Source: Brasenia schreberi (taxonomy: Eukaryota; Streptophyta; Magnoliopsida; Nymphaeales; Cabombaceae). Taken from it: a stretch of 64,000 nucleotides of DNA. The translations under genes and the position numbers were made by a program. The stretch lies in assembly GCA_036023115.1 (NCBI GenBank), contig JAYKKT010000040.1, positions 2,601,501-2,665,500 of the forward strand. Reading direction: 5' to 3'. Of the stretch, positions 52,459 through 63,507 are shown piece by piece. Below the pieces are notes generated by a model. It had not been told where the DNA came from, made no database searches, and saw nothing but the letters and a program-made list of their open reading frames with translations. The stretch's first letter is position 1. Every line of letters begins with the position of its first letter.

Positions 52459-52673
52459 GTGGGGCCCAGAGCGTAGGGACCGCTCGAGCCAGCTGGCCCC
52501 CAGTGGTGGTCCCACCACAGCTGCAAGGTCCAGAGAACGAAGGATGGGGCCCACGGTTGCCCTCTTTTGACCACCGCGAAACCCAAGGCCCCACCATGGG
52601 CCCCAACGAACCACGAGCACTACGCCCTCCACTATTCTGCCGACGCGTGGCCCCACTTGCCACCCGTGGACCC
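52459..52673. promoter_or_regulatory. Cluster of six TCP-type binding motifs
   Basis: Within 215 bp: GTGGGGCCC (52459-52467), GTGGTCCCAC (52506-52515), GGGCCCAC (52547-52554), GGCCCCAC (52587-52594), GTGGCCCCAC (52647-52656) and GTGGACCC (52666-52673). These fit the published class I (GGNCCCAC / GTGGGNCCN) and class II (GTGGNCCC) TCP consensus. The cluster lies 310-525 bp beyond the stop codon of the adjacent TCP gene. Regulation by TCP proteins, including feedback, is an inference. Confidence 0.6.
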
Positions 52674-52982
52674 CCACTACTCTCAAAACCCAAAGCAATG
52701 GAAAGGAGAACGAGACGTAATTAAACAGAGAAGTTGAACTTGGAAAACCACCCGCACCCTTCATTTCTGTTACAAAAATGACCTCCTTCAGTCCACAATG
52801 CTACAAATTTTAAAAGGATGAAGAAAAAAATACAAGAAAGAAAAAGTTAAGTAAGATGAGTCAGTAGAGTGCAGCAAAAAGAGAGGAGAGAAAAGAGAAA
52901 AAAAAGGAAAAAAAAAAGGAAAAAACAAGATTTTTTTTGGTTACATGAAAGCATAATGGAGAATCTTGAAGGGAAAGAGAAT

Positions 52983-53999
52983 CTAGTCTTGGAGGGCAGT
53001 TTGGGAATGTTCGTTGATGCTGCTGCTGCGCGTGTCACCGCCCATGAATTGGTGCAGCTCCGCCTTGTTCCCGCCGGAATCTTCCCCGGACGGAGCCGGG
53101 GGAGGTGATGGTGGTGGTGAGGAGGAGGATTCGGGGACGGTGGAGGCAGTGGCGAGGTTGAGGTGAGGCATGAGAACGCTGTTGGAAGTGGAGAAGAGTG
53201 CGGAGAGCGGTCGCGCGGAGGCAACGTTCGACGAGACGGGCGGCGCCGGGAACGTCCATAGCTGCTGGTTCCCAGGGGGCATGCCGGCAGGTCCCTGAGG
53301 ATGGCCGACGACGGGGACCATCCAGATGGCCCCCGCCGTCGGCAAAACCCGCTCGCCGCCTACCGCCCACATCGGGCCGCAGATGCTGTGCGACATCATG
53401 GACGAGCAGAACGGAACCACCACCGGAGGACATTGCTGGTCGTTGGTGGTGGCGATGTCGGTTCCGGCGGTCGTGATGGGAAGTTTCCGGCGGCGCTTCG
53501 CAGGGGAGTTGAGGGGAGCGGAGACAGCGGAGTTGGAGGAGGAGGAGGGGACGTCGCTGGGAATCTTGAGGATGCCGTCAACGGATACGGCGATGGCGGG
53601 GACGGTTCCGGTGCCAGTGGCGGCGATGATGGCCGGCTCAGCGTGCTCGAGGAGCCACCGGATTGTTTCGCCATCGGACTTGTGGCCGAGCTCCCTCGTC
53701 AGCTGGAAGATCCTGGCCGCACACGTGGCCGGCATGCGAATCCGACGTCCCCGACCCTCCACCTTGGTGTGCCTGTCTCGGTTCGAACTCCTCGCCCTCT
53801 TCACCACCTGCAGCCTCCCCTTCTCCTCGCCTCCGCCGCTGGCCTCTTCCGACAACAACGAATCCGGCTCCGGCTTGGGGAGAAGAAGGTGGGTGGCCGT
53901 TTGCTGCTCATCTTCTTCTCCTCCGTTGTTGGTGGTCATCTTCAGACGCGTGACGGCTCCTCCTTTGTCTTCTTCTTCCTCTATCTCATGCTTCAGCAT
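52983..53999 (-). CDS. Class I TCP transcription factor (TCP9/TCP19-like)
   Basis: Plant-specific basic helix-loop-helix DNA-binding factor of the class I (PCF) group, acting in the nucleus on growth and leaf development genes by binding GGNCCCAC-type sites. It is an intronless 338-residue protein. Residues 1-70 are acidic then basic (VVKRARSS). The TCP domain spans about 74-132: [20 protein letters not shown], then [20 protein letters not shown], then [19 protein letters not shown]. Cys93 is at domain position 20, the redox-sensitive cysteine typical of class I. The carboxy half has a basic PAKRRRK patch, [10 protein letters not shown] and [10 protein letters not shown] blocks, and a Ser/Pro/Glu tail ending in QTALQD. 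The chosen start is the first ATG of the frame. The coding region is GC-rich relative to its surroundings, which opens long artefactual frames on the other strand. Its paralogue lies at 62533-63507, oriented away. An imperfect hairpin sits 180-320 bp upstream, and a TCP-motif cluster lies downstream. Confidence 0.95.
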   Translation of the reverse strand: MLKHEIEEEEDKGGAVTRLKMTTNNGGEEDEQQTATHLLLPKPEPDSLLSEEASGGGEEKGRLQVVKRARSSNRDRHTKVEGRGRRIRMPATCAARIFQLTRELGHKSDGETIRWLLEHAEPAIIAATGTGTVPAIAVSVDGILKIPSDVPSSSSNSAVSAPLNSPAKRRRKLPITTAGTDIATTNDQQCPPVVVPFCSSMMSHSICGPMWAVGGERVLPTAGAIWMVPVVGHPQGPAGMPPGNQQLWTFPAPPVSSNVASARPLSALFSTSNSVLMPHLNLATASTVPESSSSPPPSPPPAPSGEDSGGNKAELHQFMGGDTRSSSINEHSQTALQD

Positions 54000-54176
54000 C
54001 TCTCTCTAAAGCAATACATGGGTGCTTCGTTTTGCTTCTCCCTTCTTCCTCTCTTTTATCTGTCACGCGCGTTTATAGCTTAGAGAGAGAGTCTAGATGT
54101 TTTGAAAGGTGGGACCGTGAGAAAGAGAGGAAGAGAAAGGGGCGTGGTTTGTTGATCGCTTCGCTATAACGAGTTC

Positions 54177-54199
54177 CACAACTTTGCGTAAGAGAGAGA

Positions 54200-54287
<88 letters not shown>

Positions 54288-54316
54288 TAGCATCTCTCTC
54301 TTATACAAAGTTGTGG
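54177..54316. repeat. Imperfect hairpin with (AT)n loop in the TCP upstream region
   Basis: Left arm 'ccacaactttgcgtaagaga' and onward to 'ctaatatata' pairs with the right arm 'ttatacaaagttgtgg' plus preceding bases over about 36 bp, with three differences. The loop and inner stem are an AT dinucleotide run. It lies 180-320 bp before the TCP start codon at 53999. Confidence 0.85.
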
Positions 54317-54319
54317 AGA

Positions 54320-57261
54320 GAGAGAGAGGGTCTAGGTATTGACTAAATGCGTCCATGTGTTGCAACGGGCTTCATCCTCATCTAATATATGCGCACATCC
54401 TCCTTTTGAGTGCTTCCTTTCTCTCTTTTTCGCCTTTTGATCGCCTTTCTGGTGAAGCTGCGAACTTGCAATTGCTATGCTCATTTCCTTAAATTTACAA
54501 TTAGTATTACTCAAAAAGGATGGTAGAAAGATGTGGGTCCCGTGCTGCCCAATTGCCTGGTTCATTTATGCGTGCGTGCATGTGTGTGTGCACGTGCTCG
54601 GGCTTGTATGTGTGTGGGGCAGGCGCTCACCCTTGTCTGTGTGTGGTTGGTAAGAGAGAATCTATGTGTTTTCGTGTTAATGAAGCCAAAAACACCACAT
54701 ATACGAGAGAGAAAAAGAGATTAACGAGTTACCTGGACATGTCAACATATCATCGTGTCGTGTCCCTTTGTGAGGTAATTCACATGGCAAATCACAGTAG
54801 CAAACGTATATCGAATCGTTTCAACGTATCGTACAAAGACACGAATCAAAAGCATGCGATTTATTCGTTTATTGATGATCTTATGCATCTTTGGAATTGA
54901 TGACCGAATCCAAACCATTACTGTAAACGTCTCAAACGTCAAACAGCCAAGCTGGCGTTTCTCAAAAAGAAAAAAGTCCTATTTATTTTATTTTCTAGAA
55001 AATGGATAAAAGTACCAGGCTGGTGGAAGTTGGCGTTCTTGCTTAAATTTTGTCTATTCGGCCATAAATTCGTTATGATAATCAATTTTTTTCCTATTTT
55101 AAAATCAAATAATTACAAATATTTAATCACAAAAAGATATTTGAAAATCGAGAACAAGGGTTTGATTCTTGCAAATGCTATCTATCCCCAACTAAAGAGT
55201 TTAGGTGATAGGTATGATATATGAGTATAATTTTTATAATTTAATCATTAGTTTTGATCTTTTATCAATAACAAAGAAGAACAACAACGTCAATAGTGAA
55301 CAGAATCTAATTACTCACATATATATATATATATATTAGAAAACCATATTCTATCCATTCATGTTCAGTCATTGGTTTTTAGGAGCATGAGTATAATTAT
55401 AAAGATTGTAAGAATACTTGTGTGTTTGTAGGGAGGGTGAGGCAAAGGCGGGGGGATAAGCCAAATGCAGCATGACCCGAACTTAAGAATGCCCCAAAGT
55501 GGCAGGCCAACTTGACATGGACTGCCTCACATAGCACCTAGTAAGGTTCAGCTATATTTATTTGATATTATATCATACCAGGTTGTCGTAAGTGATATAC
55601 AATGCATCTGTGGCTGGCTCTAGTGGATGTACTTTTCAAGAGACCCTATGTAAGAATTTATTATTGCACATTGCTTTCCTACATCTATACGCTGCATAGA
55701 ATGTCCCACGCGGTTAACATCATTCCTTTTCTATGTGTTGATTTAACATGACACATGAAATTTTGGACCAAATCATTACAGTCTTCTCATGCATATGGAT
55801 TTTATTCGAACCCAATGAATATATATGTATATATGTATGTATATACTGTTTTTTCCTTCTGGGTGCATTTTTTTATTACAGTGTGAAGGCCAAACTCATG
55901 ACCATTAGTTGTGAGTCAACCCTCTACCCAAGTGAGTTATCATTTTTTTGTGTTCTTTCGAGAGTTTCGGGTGTATACAAGACGGTAATGGGGTTGGCTG
56001 CAAAGGGCATGGGTTCGAAAAACCCTCGCGCTCGCACTTGGGTGTGCCATAGCTTTATTAAGTGAAGCATACACGTTGTGATGGTCACGTCCCTACCTGC
56101 GGTTTACCTCAAAAGGGTTCCTTGCCACACATGCATGTGTATGCACGCTCCCCCCCCTCCCCCCCAACACACACACACAAAGAAGCAGTATAGACTAAGG
56201 CACGAGCCTAGTTTACCTGTCAAAGTTAAATTGATTTGATGCAGTGGCCGAGCTTAGGTTGGTGACAAAGGTGCATGCCCTCCAACATCAATGTTTGTGG
56301 ACCCTTTCTTCCACATTGGTCCCTTGACCTTGTTTCAATTATGTGGATCTATGGATTTCATTTTCAATACCGGCCCAATAGTACGGATCCAAACTGGATT
56401 TTATTGGATCTCAGAAGATCCACTGTGATTGGGACGATAATAGTAAGCCCTCTCCGTTTCGTTTACTAAGACACCTTAGGTTCAAAATGGCACTGGTGGG
56501 GTCACCCTTCTTATAAAAAAGGAGTTTGAACTTGCTTGATAGCATGTTTGGATGCAACAATATAAATTAATGCAAAATAACAAGTTCAAGATTTAGCAAG
56601 TTCTTGCCTAAAACCAAGTTTTATTTTCTTTCCGACACTAACAGGGCAATCTACATCAAGTATACTAATGCATCATAATAAAAGGAATTGTCAATTTCAT
56701 GAACTTTGATTTTCTTGTTTTAGCAAAAACTAGAATCCAAAATCCACTAACAACTGTCAGGATTAGGTTCTTAGCAGTATATAGCATCTAGTTCATGAAC
56801 TTATATAACTTAAAAAAATCTAGGAGATGGTCAAAGAGGTCCACAAGTGTGACCCAGTTGATCCATATCTCCTATTTATTAACTAACAAGTATTGAATGA
56901 GATGACTCAACTTGTAAGCAAGACTAAGTTTAAGATGATTTATGTTTTATTCTATAGTTAACCATTTAAAAATGAGAATTTTAGAAAGTTTGAGTTTCTC
57001 AGCTTTCAGTCAAAGATTATATCATGTTTAAGTTAATCTTTTGTCACCATGTTCTAATACAAGCACGCACACTCATACGTATAAATATAGAGGAAGAGTG
57101 ATTTGATTTGCTCTATCTACTAATTGTTTTTGAGTGACATAAATGTAATAAGAATGATTTTCATACTTTTTAAAACCTCTTTAAAAATTTAAATATTCAT
57201 GCTACCCAAAAACAATGTATGGACATGAGTATGTATGTCAAAAGTGAAAGATTTAATTTCC

Positions 57262-57293
<32 letters not shown>

Positions 57294-58260
57294 GGATAGT
57301 CTTATGTCGATAATTTTGAATGGTACATGTCAACTATTTTACATGGTTCAATTGCTTTAACCACTTACCACCACCTTTCATTACTCCACTTTCTAAAAAA
57401 AATCTAACTAAATACCTAAACACCAATCAAAATCACACACACATCAAAACCTTACACATATATGCATGCACACGCGCACACACACATAGGTTTTATATGT
57501 AGTTTTGACTGTGGTAGCAACTGTTTTCACTTGTAAGTGGTTTTGGAAAATAAAGAAATAGTGGATGATTGTGAAATAGGAGATAATGCACCGTGTAAAT
57601 ATATGCATATAAGACGACTTTGTGTGTGTGTGTATATATATATATATATGTAAGTATGTGTGTGTGAGCGCCTGTGTGTTTGTGTGTGTCTGTGTTATAT
57701 ATTATTTAATAAGGAATAGTGGTTAGCTAAAGATAATTTGTTGTGGCTGCTCTCGTGATCAACTTGATCATCTCGATACTTTAAAACCTGACAATAGTCG
57801 TCACCTTGTGGGTAAGCATGGCCCACTAAAGAGTGACACGTCAAGATCAGGATAGTCTAAAGGTCCTGTGGTCCAGACCCAATGTCACAGATCCAAAAGA
57901 AAAAAAAGTACGTGACTGGACCCCCCGAACTAAATTAGATTTTGGAGGAGTTGGGGCTGCCAAATAAGACGAGCTGCTCACTGTTCGGCTTGTCTTGGCT
58001 TTCGATTGTCTCGAATCAGGAGCTTAACGAGACAAGCTGAGCTTAGATGAGCGGCTTGTTGTTTCAAATGGTCTTCTTACCTGTGTGTTTGAGCCGTAGG
58101 ACAGAGCTTCATCGGGTGTGGGTAAAGTCTTCACTCTCATTCCTGTTTCACAACTTTGTCTCCGTTTCCGTCCTCATCCTCATAAAAAACATTTATTTTC
58201 TGTCATCATATTTCTACGGATTCCTACGAGAGCCTGTCGAAGAAAGGAGAGATGCTCAAA
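54320..58260. other. Intergenic DNA, no gene
   Basis: Short open frames only. Features noted: a possible tRNA-like SINE near 55830-56060 (B-box 'gggttcgaaaaacc' at about 56010), a CAGTGG start near 56242 that may be another hAT-type MITE, a C-run at 56150, (AT)n-(AG)n at 57262-57293 and TG/TA repeats at 57615-57700. Confidence 0.5.
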
Positions 58261-58870
58261 GATAAGTTGGAGCTCATGAAATAACACCTAATTTACGTAA
58301 AATATATCTAAATTGTAACACATTATATTACAAATCAAATATGAGAAATGACGATCAAATCACACATTTAAAAGAATTACCACCCGGATCTAATAGTGAT
58401 TATTCATATTCACTAGTATAATGAGTGTCGATTACGAAAAAGAACTCAACTAATCATCTTCCAAGACAAACAGGAAAAGTGAAAAAGAAGAAAATAACAG
58501 AATTGAAAGAAAAAATATTAGAAGATCAACCAAGTTCATGAACTTGTTAATGCTGCATCTCCTAACTTCATACAAGTGATAAGTTGGAGCTCATGAAATA
58601 ACACCTAATTTAGGTAAAATATATCTAAATTGTAACACATTATTACAAATCAAATATGAGAAATGACGATCAAATCACACATTTAAAAGAATTACCACTC
58701 GGCTCTAATAGTGATTTCATATTCACTAGTATAATGAGTGTCGATTACGAAAAAGAACTTAACTAATCATCTTCCAAGACAAACAGGAAAAGTGAAAAAG
58801 AAGAAAAGAACCATAAATTTTTAAGTCTATAATATGAACTCAACTAATCATCAACCAAGTTCATGAGCTT
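58261..58870. repeat. 317-bp tandem duplication
   Basis: The block beginning 'gataagttggagctcatgaa' at 58261 recurs at 58578 with few changes; the second copy is truncated after about 230 bp. A further partial copy with 'atgctgcatctcctaacttc' follows near 58876. No coding content. Confidence 0.92.
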
Positions 58871-59467
58871 GATAATGCTGCATCTCCTAACTTCATACAA
58901 GTATAAATGTATACATATACATAGAATAGCTTTTGATTTAATAATATAAGATACCATAAATTTTTAAGTCTATAATATTAACTATTTTATATAAAAGAAT
59001 ATTTTTTTAGGTTGAGAGAGTGCAAGGTTTGATTCCCAAGACCCATAGGACGAGGTATACATACAAGTTTATAGTGTGGAACAGGTGAAAACCCGCTCCA
59101 CCCGCAACATTGCCATCTCTACACCAAAAGCACACAAAAGGCATCAGCAAAAAGTTCACTGTGAAGAAGAAGAAACGAAAGATCCCAACAAAAGGCTGCA
59201 TGCCAAATCCTTCTCAAATTTTGCGGTGAAGGTGTTGAAACTTTTGGATTGAGAAAAGGCGATGAACCCACACAGGAGCGCTCTCTTAAAGTTGATAGAC
59301 GGTAAACAGTAAAGAGAGATACTTTTGGTATACTCTTTTGGGAACGGTTCCAGCCAACACTTGACCTGAACAGTATAATACGAGAAGGAGAGCAAAAAAA
59401 AAATTCAACTAGAGAAGAGCCTATTAGACCCCTGCCCACACTGAAAGGAGGGACGGGATCTCTCTCA

Positions 59468-59729
59468 TCTAGGGATGGCAATAGGGTGGGGCGGGTTTTC
59501 CCTGCCCCTATCCCACACTGAAAAGAACCTATTAAACCCTGCCCTGCTTCAACCTATAAAAACGATTGAAAAGAACGATTAATACCATATATTTTACATA
59601 AAACATAAAATGTACTTATAATATTCTAAATTATGCAACTACAAGTATATATATATATATTCATTTTTATCGAATATATATACATGTAAAATATAAAACA
59701 TATATATTATATAAACACACGACAAAACC

Positions 59730-59793
<64 letters not shown>

Positions 59794-59944
59794 GCAAGGC
59801 TGCTTTACCTTGAACCCTACCCACTTGCATCCTCCCTCACCACGCCCCACCCCACAGCGGAGATGTGTTTTTTTTCCTTGGAAACCCTACCCGTGTCGGG
59901 CGGAGTTGGGTGGGTACCCATAGGGCGGGTAGAAATTGCTATTA
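59468..59944. mobile_element. Candidate non-autonomous element ('agggatggcaata' termini)
   Basis: Starts 'agggatggcaatagggtggg' and ends 'gggcgggtagaaattgctat', imperfectly inverted (ATGGCAATA versus TAGAAATTGCTAT). It encloses GC-rich 'ccctgcccc' blocks and a (CT)n-(AT)n tract at 59733-59787. A related end is at 11420-11520. Class unknown. Confidence 0.45.
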
Positions 59945-61330
59945 TGATCTCATCCATATAGCTGAACCTAAGTTTTTTCCATACTTTTTCTGCTAAAGCA
60001 TCTGCTAGCTTATTCACTTCCCGAGAGATAGCACTACTGGTAAAGATGTCGCATTGAGATGCTTCGTATTGAATGTCTTTGATAGGATCAAACAACAACG
60101 CGAATAGCCCCTTCCCTGTGAGTCCCTGGAAATGTTTTGAGCATCTCCCTCCAAATGAATACCGTTGATTCCTAATTCTTTGGCCCATTTAATTCCGAGT
60201 AATGCTGCTTCTAGTTCGCATCTATGGACGTCGCTCCTTCCCTGTTTCTGTTCTGCTCTGCATGTCACAAAGACCCCTTTACAATCTTTTACCACGAGTG
60301 TCATTCTGCATTTTGCTGGCCGCATCAATGTTCACTTTGAAACGGAACTTACTTACATAGTTGACAACTTCATATCTGAGAGGAGTCATATTTCTACAGG
60401 TGATTGTATTTTCTTCCTTTACCAAGTAGCATTCCTTTCTTCCCGAACCTGGTACAAGATTATTACAGATTCTGTAAACTGGCTTGGATGAGTATTGTTA
60501 AGGAATTTACACAAGTTTCGAGTAGTTAGACCATCTCTTCAGTTTGGGGTGTAAATAATGTGAACGCAGAATTTTATTAGTGCTTTTGTAAATTGACAAT
60601 CAAAGAGAAGATGAAGTATGGTTTTATCTGAATTGTGGCATAGATAACAGTCTCCTTCTATGTTTATTCCCTTCTTTTCCGTGCTTCAATAGTCGGTACA
60701 GCTCTTCTACAACTCTTGGAAGAAATGATTTCAACTTCAGTGGTATTTTCAATTTCTGTAGCTTCTTCCACCAAGCTTTCAGTTCTGTGTAATCCTGATA
60801 ATTCTTCATAGCCTTGGTAAGCATTGTCATTTTGTTTCTCTTAAGTGATTATGAAGCCCAAACTAGCTATTCAAAACTTCCACATTAGAAATCGAAATAT
60901 TAAGAATAATGTCAGCTTCATCTTCATCAAATAAGTTCTTGATTCTGTCAGCTCCGCACTTCCTAACCTCGTCAATAAGTTCAGCCACCTGCTGCATCAG
61001 GCCTGCATTGTTTAGATACGTTCTAAACAAGAAAGATGAAGATGGCCGAGAGATCCAGGGGTTCTGTCATGCCAGATACTGGCATTTGCCGTGGTAAAGA
61101 TTAAGCGAGTCTGTGAAGAACATGTGTGATATTAATGGAGCTCTACAACATAGGCGAAGGTCATTCACTTCGCCTCTTTCAACCACTTGATGCGGGATTT
61201 CTGTATCCACATAATCTCTTTCCTGTTAAGGAGCTTATTAAGTTTTCTCCCCTTGTCTTTCCACTCTTAAATCTTTGCTTCATCTGGTTTGCCTTCTTTG
61301 AGTTCACAAATTCCTTTTTCTAGAGCTTGG
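59945..61330 (-). mobile_element. L1-type LINE fragment with zinc-knuckle and RNase H remains, internally deleted
   Basis: Minus-strand relic, broken by stops and shifts. From 61300 downward: NRKEIMWIQKSRIKWLKEAK, matching the 'EE..W.QKSR..WL.EGD' block before the reverse transcriptase. About 50 bp later comes a segment that matches sequence normally found after the reverse transcriptase (near 61100-60850: RTYLNNAG, LIDEVRK, DEDEADIILNISIS). Then follow zf-RVT remains (60830-60600: WWKKLQKLKIPLKLKSFLPR, CYLCHNSDKTILHLLFDCQF) and RNase H (60330-59950: VFVTCRAEQKQGRSDVHRCE, AALLGIKWAKELGINGIHLEGDA, then in another frame NKLADALAEKVW). The palm of the reverse transcriptase is absent. Confidence 0.85.
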
Positions 61331-62337
61331 ATCTGCTTTCGAACATGACCGTGTTGTCTCACATCTCAGAGTTCTTGAGTCCATTTTATATATTTACATG
61401 AAAATATATATATGTCTGTGCATGTATATATCAGTACTTTACTAGCTTCAAGCTAGCTATTTTCGAGCAATGATATAACAGTCAGATTTACTTTTTGTAT
61501 CATATATTGACAAAGCTAGCTTGGATGTGGAGATGGGTGTGTCTCTGTGTGTAGCTAAATCCATTATTTGCATGAAGAGAAACTATTTCTGAATAAGAAG
61601 TTTTTGTTGAATAATTCATGTAATCGTGGTAAACACTGAATGAGATTTCTTCCAACAAGTCAGCCTCGAATATCCTAGCGTTGCTAATATGTGATGCACC
61701 TTATTGTGAATTCCAAGCATGCAAAAAGAAGCATTTGAGCATATTATAAGCTTTCTTGATACATAAATGATGTGACAAAAGGGAAGGTTTGGATGGTATG
61801 CAAGTGGAAGCAGCTAGGGTTAGTTCGAAGCTAGTTGCTTTGCAACCATCATATCTGACTTTGTATGTGATGGGGCAGTTTGAGCTAATTCGAACTAGAG
61901 CTAGTATATATATATAATATTTAAAATATTTTCTTGGTATCGAACTCATGGCCTTTAAATTGAAAGATTCGTTTGAGTCCAACTCGAAAGGAGAGCTTCA
62001 ATTCATTGTGATGGGGCAGTTTGAGCTAATTCGAACTAGAGCTAGTATATATATATAATATTTAAAATATTTTCTTGATATCGAACTCATGGCCTTTAAA
62101 TTGAAAGATTCGTTTGAGTCCAACTCGAAAGGAGAGCTTCAATTCATTGTGCAACAGACCTGAAAATTCTAACCATTTCCAGTGGAGCTTCATATCTTAC
62201 ACAAAGTCATCCCCTCAGAAACCACGAAAATGCCATTCTGTCAAAAAAGAAAAAAAAAGGTTCTTTCTCTCTCTACCACACAAATGGGCCCCGGCATTTC
62301 GTATTCATACGGGTCCACTATCGTAGTCAGCAACCAA

Positions 62338-62374
<37 letters not shown>

Positions 62375-62532
62375 CGATCTCCTTTATTATATCACTGTTC
62401 CTTCACGTCCGCCCTTGCTCTTCTTATCTCACCTCTTTCCCGTTTCTCTCTCTAGGGAAGGGGTGGTGGTGGAACCCATTCTGAGGCAGCACAAAGCATG
62501 CGAGACGCTATCTACTTTGTGGGTTCACGCTC
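61331..62532. other. Upstream region of the second TCP gene
   Basis: Contains a tandem duplication at 61866-62147 and a (CT)n run at 62341-62371, about 160 bp before the TCP start, probably in or near the leader. No other gene seen. Confidence 0.5.
61866..62147. repeat. 141-bp near-perfect tandem duplication
   Basis: Two head-to-tail copies (61866-62006 and 62007-62147) with a single visible difference ('cttggtatc' versus 'cttgatatc'). Each contains a B-box-like 'gagttcgatacc' on the minus strand, so a SINE-like piece may be included. It lies 390-670 bp upstream of the TCP start. Confidence 0.95.
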
Positions 62533-63507
62533 ATGGAATCGGAAGAGGAGGCTCGCCAGAGAGCGAAGGCGTCGTCGTCTGAGGGATTGACTGTGGTGGC
62601 GAAGGAGGAGCCACCGGAGGCAGAGTGCGAGGAGGAGAAGAATCTGGCAACAGTTGCGGCGGTGAAGAAGAGAAAGGACAGGCACACGAAGGTTGAGGGG
62701 AGAGGCAGGAGGGTGCGAATTCCCGCCACTTATGCGGCTAGGGTCTTCCAGCTCACGAAGGAGCTCGGCCACCGCTCCCACGATGAGACCATCAAGTGGC
62801 TCCTCGACCATGCGGAACCGGCGATCATCGCCGCAACTGGCACTGGGACCATTCCAGCAATCGCCGTTACCGTTGACGGCACACTAAAGATTCCGAACGA
62901 TACCCTGCACCGTTCGTCGTCTTCATCTTCCGGCGCCACAGGCTCGGATAAGAAGCAGCAGTGGAAAAGTGCAAAGCCGGACATCGCTCCTACACTGTCG
63001 CCGGCGATGGTGGTTCCATTCTCGACATCGATGATGCCGCACAGCATTTGCGGGCCGATATGGCTGGTCAGAGGAGCGATCTGGATGGTGCCGGTTGCCG
63101 GAATGTCCCCTACGTCGGGGACACCGCAACAGCAGCATGTCTGGGCGGTACCTTCTGCGCAGCAACCACAATCGACTCAAGTTGTGCGGCCGATCCCTAC
63201 CCTCTTCTCCGCCGCCCGCCTCGTATCTCCCACTGGATTGAGCCTTTCAGCCTCCGCGTCCCCTCCTTCGACTGCCTCTGGAAAGCCGCTCCACCGCTTC
63301 CTGGACAACGACGCTAACACGGAGACGAAGAGGCACAAGCCGGAGGAAAGGAGCTCGGCCAATGGAAGAAGCATGCCAAAGTCAGTACGAGTGTACGAGT
63401 GCCAAAGTCAGGCGGAGGGCGTACTTGTTGACGGTGTGATAATCGTCATGCACTTGTCTCACTTGAAATTTTGGAAAAAGAAAAATGGTTCCTTCAAAAA
63501 TACCTGA
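62533..63507 (+). CDS. Class I TCP transcription factor lacking the conserved domain cysteine
   Basis: Intronless 324-residue TCP protein, paralogous to the one at 52983-53999 and transcribed away from it. The TCP domain lies at residues 48-107: [20 protein letters not shown], then [20 protein letters not shown], then [19 protein letters not shown]. Shared downstream blocks are [16 protein letters not shown] and [10 protein letters not shown], placing it in the same TCP9/TCP19-like class I group. Domain position 20 is Tyr67 where class I proteins have Cys, and loop residues read SHDET instead of SDGET. The tail departs from its paralogue after [11 protein letters not shown]. It runs on through a Lys/Ser-rich stretch to [20 protein letters not shown], which resembles translated non-coding sequence, so the original stop may have been lost. 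DNA contacts of the basic region are intact. The start is the first ATG in frame. Confidence 0.92.
   Translation: MESEEEARQRAKASSSEGLTVVAKEEPPEAECEEEKNLATVAAVKKRKDRHTKVEGRGRRVRIPATYAARVFQLTKELGHRSHDETIKWLLDHAEPAIIAATGTGTIPAIAVTVDGTLKIPNDTLHRSSSSSSGATGSDKKQQWKSAKPDIAPTLSPAMVVPFSTSMMPHSICGPIWLVRGAIWMVPVAGMSPTSGTPQQQHVWAVPSAQQPQSTQVVRPIPTLFSAARLVSPTGLSLSASASPPSTASGKPLHRFLDNDANTETKRHKPEERSSANGRSMPKSVRVYECQSQAEGVLVDGVIIVMHLSHLKFWKKKNGSFKNT

Noticed and set aside
52222..52764. 180-codon minus-strand frame downstream of the TCP gene
   Set aside because: Trp/Gly/Val-rich sequence without a recognisable domain. It spans the GTGGGNCCC motif cluster, which itself yields these residues. GC-rich chance frame.
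53301..54083. 260-codon frame on the strand opposite the first TCP gene
   Set aside because: It is a by-product of GC-rich TCP coding sequence. The composition is low-complexity Arg/Gly/Pro, no domain is seen, and the minus frame has a full TCP domain.
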